From assembly GCA_020355945.1 (NCBI GenBank), contig CP070627.1, positions 5,317,516-5,326,237 of the forward strand: DNA of 8,722 bases, in the 5' to 3' direction. The notes under the pieces are model-generated. The model saw only the letters and a program-made list of their open reading frames with translations, made no database searches and was not told the origin of the DNA. Both the position numbers and the translations under genes were made by a program. Source of the stretch: Candidatus Aminicenantota bacterium. Its GTDB lineage: Bacteria > Acidobacteriota > Aminicenantia > UBA2199. Positions 5,523 to 8,722 of the stretch are shown one piece after another (the stretch's first letter is position 1; each line of letters begins with the position of its first letter).

Positions 5523-8380
5523 TCTCCAATAATACCACCGATGTTAACTTAATTAACGGTAAAAATACATTAAAAGAGCAGGACATGGGACTGGGTGGAA
5601 ACTATCGATATCCTGGCTCCCGTCCATTTTATGATACGGACATCGATAGGCGTTTATTTTTCGGCAGAGAACGTGAAAAGGAATTGTTGCTTCATACGGT
5701 GCTGGTGGATAACCTGGTCGTCATGTATGCCAAATCCGGTCTGGGTAAAACATCTTTGATTAATGCAGGGCTAAACCCGATTCTAAGAAGGGAGAGTTTT
5801 TTCCCGGTAAAAGTAAGGTTCAACGACCCGAAGCTCCCACCTGTAAATGCGATTTATGAAGGAATTCAACAAAAAGTTAACGAGATGACACTGGATTACA
5901 ATGCAGGAGAAGATGGTTCCTTGTGGCAGTTTTTTAAAACCGCCGAGTTCTGGTCTCCCGGAAACAAAATGTTGAAACCGGTTTTGATCCTGGACCAGTT
6001 CGAGGAATTTTTCTCCGTGCATTCAAAGGAGAATAGGAAAGCATTTACCCGGCAACTGGCAGACCTGGTAAACAATACCGTACCGGACGAATTGTTTAAG
6101 TTATCTCCAGAAAATAAACCGTTTCTTTACAGTGAAAAACCACCCAATATAAGGGTTATTATTTCTATACGGGAGGACTTCTTAGGGGAATTGGAGGAAA
6201 TGAGTTCTGAGATACCAGATATTCTGCGTCACCGATTCCGCCTGCTGCCGTTGAGCCGCGAACAGGCCAGAGAAGCCATCGTCAAGCCAATGTTGGTGCA
6301 GGATGAAGTTATTCGATCCACTCCCTTTAAATTCAGACCTGGGGTTGTGGATGAGATGCTGAACTTTCTTTGTAAGCGAATGGAGAAGCGCAAAAGAAAA
6401 ATAACGGACGAAGTTGAACCCTTTCAACTTCAGTTACTGTGCCGGCATTTGGAAGAAAAGGTAAAAGAGCGCCTTACAAAAGAGACTGGCGATAATGAGG
6501 TGACCGAAGGAGACTTGGGTGGTGAAAAAGGTATGGAACTGGTACTGCAGCGATTTTACGATGACCTGATTAAACAATTGCTCCCCGGGTTTAAAAGGAA
6601 AAGGTCTCGTAAGCTGTGCGAACGCGGGTTGATCAGTGTTACGGGCCAGCGATTGAGCCTGGAACAAGAAGAGATCGGACGCCAGTTCAAGGTAACTGAG
6701 GATTTGCTGCAAGAGCTTGTAGAAAATCGATTGCTGCGTTCCGAAGCCCGTGTAGGTAGTATTTATTATGAATTGAGCCACGACACCCTGGTGGAACCTA
6801 TTCGGAAGTCATATAAAAAGCGGTCTTCAAAAAGAAAAAGGATTGGGTTTGGAGTACTTTTTACAGCAGTTATATTAATCGCAATTTTTCTTATGGGAAT
6901 TTCCAATCTTATGGATGGCAGGATTAAAATCAACAAACTATACGAAGAGGCAGGGGGGTTAAAGGCGGAACAAAAATACGATGAAGCAGCAGAAAAATAT
7001 AATGATATCTTAAGAATCGATAAAACTTATATGAATGCTTACCTGGAACTGGGGCAGATTTATTATAATAAAAATGAATATGTTAAGGCGATAGAAATTT
7101 ACACTAAAGCCATCGCTAACGGTATCAGGCATGCATCGATTTATTACCGGAGAGCCCAGGCTTTCCAGGCAAATAAACAGGCGGAAGAGGCCATAAAAGA
7201 TTATAATGAAGCCCTTAGATTGGGGCCAAAACTATACATGGCGCATGAAGAGGTCGGTTATATTTATGAAAGCAGGAAAAATTACGAAAAAGCAATCGAA
7301 AACTATAAAAACGCATTAGCCTTAAATAAGAAAAGACCGGATCTTTTTAAATATCTTGCACTGGCATATATAGAAGTTGGAGAACCGGGTAAGGCGATCG
7401 ATGTCTTCCAGCAGGCTTTAAATGTTAATGCCGCTTATGTGGATATATACATGGAATTAGCTGATGCGCTTGAAGAAAGGGGAGAACAAAAACTGGAGGA
7501 AAGAATTTACGAACTTGCATCTAAAAGTGGCTCGAGAAAAACGTCCCTTTATTTCAACCTGGGAAATCGTTATGGAGAATTAGAGATGCATGAGAAGGCC
7601 ATTGAGAATTACCGGAAATCACTTGAAATTAACCCGGATTATGCGATTGCCTACGGTAATATGGGAAATGAATTATGTAAACTGGGGAAATATGGTGACG
7701 CTGTTGTGGTTTACAAGAAGGCAATTGAGATTGAACCGGATTATGCTTATGTTTACTATAACATGGGGCTTGCACTTGAAAAACTTAAAAGATTTAAAGA
7801 TGCATTAGCGGCATATAAAAAAGCGGTTGAGATTAAACCTGATGATGCCTATGCTTACTACAATATCGGTTATGTGCATTACATACTGAATGAATATAAC
7901 CGGGCCATCGAAGCTTACAAAAAAGCGATTGAGATTTTGCCCGGACATTTTGATGCCAAAACCAATCTTGCCAAACTTTATTTGATTACAGGAAGATTTG
8001 AAGACGCTTTGATAGAGGCTGATAATGTTTTGGCTGAGAAAAATGTTTCAATAGAACATATTTCAACAATGAGAGTAGTTTCAATATCTTCTCTCTTGCT
8101 GCTGGGAAATAGGCCGGAAGCGTTGAAGCAGTTAAGTATGTCAATTAAATCTTATAAATTGTTAATTGACGATTTTAAAAGAACCTGGGACCTCGATCCC
8201 ATCAAAAAATTTCTAGCTCAAAATAAAAATTTAGCACACCAGCAGCGCCAACTGTTGCTTCATCTCATCAATATCCTTGAGTCCCCTTTGGCAGAAGTGC
8301 GTAGAAAACTTAATGACATGGAGGAATATCTGATATGGATATCAGAAGGAAAAATTCCAAAAGCAAAACAAGAGAAATAG
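5519..8380 (+). CDS. nSTAND1-type NTPase with transmembrane helix and TPR array
   Basis: 953 residues. The N-terminal YPGSRPFY and FFGREREKELL (about 31-57) are typical of the novel STAND (nSTAND1) class. Walker A is SGLGKTS (73-79), Walker B is VLILDQFEEFF (155-165), and a sensor-like ISIREDFLG lies at 216-223. A winged-helix end with ELSHDTLVEPI (418-428) matches the class hallmark. A basic cluster (KKRSSKRKR) then precedes one hydrophobic helix (about 443-462). From 474 to 845 there are 11 TPR units of 33-34 residues, a possible twelfth to 879, then a helical tail. STAND proteins are ATP-driven switches that oligomerise when a sensor region meets its trigger; here the TPRs are the likely sensor or partner-binding part. 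By the positive-inside rule they would be outside the membrane, which is unusual. The ATG overlaps the stop of the SIR2-TIR gene, so the two probably act together. The 3' end overlaps the next GTPase gene by 46 bases. Confidence 0.9.
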   Translation: MISNNTTDVNLINGKNTLKEQDMGLGGNYRYPGSRPFYDTDIDRRLFFGREREKELLLHTVLVDNLVVMYAKSGLGKTSLINAGLNPILRRESFFPVKVRFNDPKLPPVNAIYEGIQQKVNEMTLDYNAGEDGSLWQFFKTAEFWSPGNKMLKPVLILDQFEEFFSVHSKENRKAFTRQLADLVNNTVPDELFKLSPENKPFLYSEKPPNIRVIISIREDFLGELEEMSSEIPDILRHRFRLLPLSREQAREAIVKPMLVQDEVIRSTPFKFRPGVVDEMLNFLCKRMEKRKRKITDEVEPFQLQLLCRHLEEKVKERLTKETGDNEVTEGDLGGEKGMELVLQRFYDDLIKQLLPGFKRKRSRKLCERGLISVTGQRLSLEQEEIGRQFKVTEDLLQELVENRLLRSEARVGSIYYELSHDTLVEPIRKSYKKRSSKRKRIGFGVLFTAVILIAIFLMGISNLMDGRIKINKLYEEAGGLKAEQKYDEAAEKYNDILRIDKTYMNAYLELGQIYYNKNEYVKAIEIYTKAIANGIRHASIYYRRAQAFQANKQAEEAIKDYNEALRLGPKLYMAHEEVGYIYESRKNYEKAIENYKNALALNKKRPDLFKYLALAYIEVGEPGKAIDVFQQALNVNAAYVDIYMELADALEERGEQKLEERIYELASKSGSRKTSLYFNLGNRYGELEMHEKAIENYRKSLEINPDYAIAYGNMGNELCKLGKYGDAVVVYKKAIEIEPDYAYVYYNMGLALEKLKRFKDALAAYKKAVEIKPDDAYAYYNIGYVHYILNEYNRAIEAYKKAIEILPGHFDAKTNLAKLYLITGRFEDALIEADNVLAEKNVSIEHISTMRVVSISSLLLLGNRPEALKQLSMSIKSYKLLIDDFKRTWDLDPIKKFLAQNKNLAHQQRQLLLHLINILESPLAEVRRKLNDMEEYLIWISEGKIPKAKQEK
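6938..8053 (+). repeat. TPR-coding repeat array, about 11 units of 102 bases
   Basis: The region encodes successive 33-34-residue units with the TPR pattern (Y-x-x-x-G/A near position 4-8, A-I-E-x-Y-x-K-A/S-I/L-E near 20-30, Pro near 32). Units 7-10 (about 7544-7951) are the most regular and share short nucleotide matches, for example variants of CCGGATTATGC at unit joints. Units 5 and 6 (about 7343-7543) are the most degenerate. The similarity suggests growth by repeat duplication, with the later units younger. Confidence 0.85.
8320..8324 (+). promoter_or_regulatory. Ribosome binding site of the second GTPase gene
   Basis: GGAGG within the end of the nSTAND-TPR gene, 10 bases before ATG 8335. 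An in-frame stop at 8314-8316 leaves ATG 8335 as the first available start, and no in-frame ATG comes between it and the P-loop. Confidence 0.65.
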
Positions 8381-8722
8381 GAGAATTACCCTACTATGAT
8401 TTTATATTATTGGGGCATTCCTTCGTAGGTAAGACCACTTATTTAACCATGCTTTGTTGGATAGGGGGAAGCAAAAATAAAGAGTGGAACTTTAAAGTCG
8501 GCGGGTCTGGTTTAGATGTAACGTTTATCCCGGCAGGGATTAAGAACGATAGATATAAGAAAAAGAAATTTGTGGATTTAGTGGATGCCACAGCTTCAAA
8601 CACCGGGAGAGAGATCAATAAGATTTTTGAGAAAATTGGCAATCAGGATGGTTCATTTTCAACCACGGCTCAACAAGAATTTGTGTTCTCATTTCGACCT
8701 ATTGGAGCGGATAAAGAGCACA
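8335..8722 (+). CDS. Second P-loop GTPase (paralogue), 3' truncated
   Basis: 129 residues are visible before the window ends. The start ATG lies inside the preceding gene (46-base overlap) and has its own ribosome binding site. A basic N-terminus (MDIRRKNSKSKTR) leads to FILLGHSFVGKTTYLTM, a complete P-loop of the GxxxxGKT form (GHSFVGKT at residues 26-33). From residue 31 on, the protein matches the visible start of the GTPase at 1-1979 with 86 of 99 residues identical. It should therefore also be a cytoplasmic GTPase domain followed by a membrane helix, but G3, G4 and the rest lie beyond the window. It supplies the N-terminus missing from the first copy. Whether it is followed by another copy of the same gene set cannot be seen. 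Confidence 0.85.
   Translation, partial: MDIRRKNSKSKTREIGELPYYDFILLGHSFVGKTTYLTMLCWIGGSKNKEWNFKVGGSGLDVTFIPAGIKNDRYKKKKFVDLVDATASNTGREINKIFEKIGNQDGSFSTTAQQEFVFSFRPIGADKEH
8423..8722 (+). repeat. Direct repeat copy B (5' part of second GTPase gene)
   Basis: Partner of bases 1-300 at a constant offset of 8422 bases, no gaps, 29 mismatches. The differences cluster at two places, about 8533-8551 and 8593-8612 (equivalent to 111-129 and 171-190), the second covering the peptide change TTLATGK to TASNTGR. The flanking gene order before this copy is nSTAND-TPR; what precedes copy A is unknown. Confidence 0.9.

Noticed and set aside
8439..8642. Minus-strand ORFs at 17-301 and 8439-8642 that resemble each other
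   Set aside because: Their similarity only reflects the direct repeat on the other strand; the sense frame carries the GTPase P-loop.
1..8722. Direct repeats as composite transposon or IS ends
   Set aside because: The repeats are coding sequence of a GTPase in frame at both ends; there is no transposase, terminal inverted repeat or target-site duplication.

Overview
The window is moderately AT-rich bacterial DNA. It is almost completely coding, with every gene on the + strand and very short junctions, so it reads as one operon. No rRNA, tRNA, ribosomal protein or other taxonomic marker is present, so the organism cannot be named. Large nSTAND, TPR, TIR and SIR2-like multidomain proteins suggest an environmental bacterium with rich signalling or defence gene content. 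That is inference only.

Layout: (1) 1-1979, a 5'-truncated P-loop GTPase with one transmembrane helix and a large C-terminal extracytoplasmic part. (2) 2005-4143, an unrecognised 712-residue protein with a central transmembrane helix. (3) 4209-5522, a SIR2-like domain fused to a C-terminal TIR domain. (4) 5519-8380, an nSTAND-type NTPase, then a transmembrane helix, then 11-12 TPR repeats. (5) 8335 to the window end, the start of a second GTPase gene. Its sequence from 8423 is about 90% identical over 300 bp, without gaps, to the first 300 bases of the window. The window therefore spans one full period (8422 bp) between two paralogous GTPase genes.

How the parts may work together (inference): the GTPase, the unknown protein and the nSTAND-TPR protein share one layout. 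Each has an N-terminal domain, a cluster of Arg/Lys, one hydrophobic helix and a large C-terminal half. By the positive-inside rule all three would keep the N-terminal half in the cytoplasm and place the C-terminal half outside the membrane. The SIR2-TIR protein is soluble and would be the cytoplasmic effector. Its TIR domain keeps the expected NADase glutamate, whereas its SIR2-like domain appears to have lost both the Asn and the His expected of an NAD-cleaving SIR2. A plausible model is a membrane-spanning, NTP-regulated sensor complex that releases a TIR NAD-cleaving effector. It resembles NTP-driven biological conflict (immunity) systems, and the GTPase layout loosely recalls TssM of type VI secretion. 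No phage or IS element, CRISPR array, RNA gene, convincing terminator or promoter was seen.
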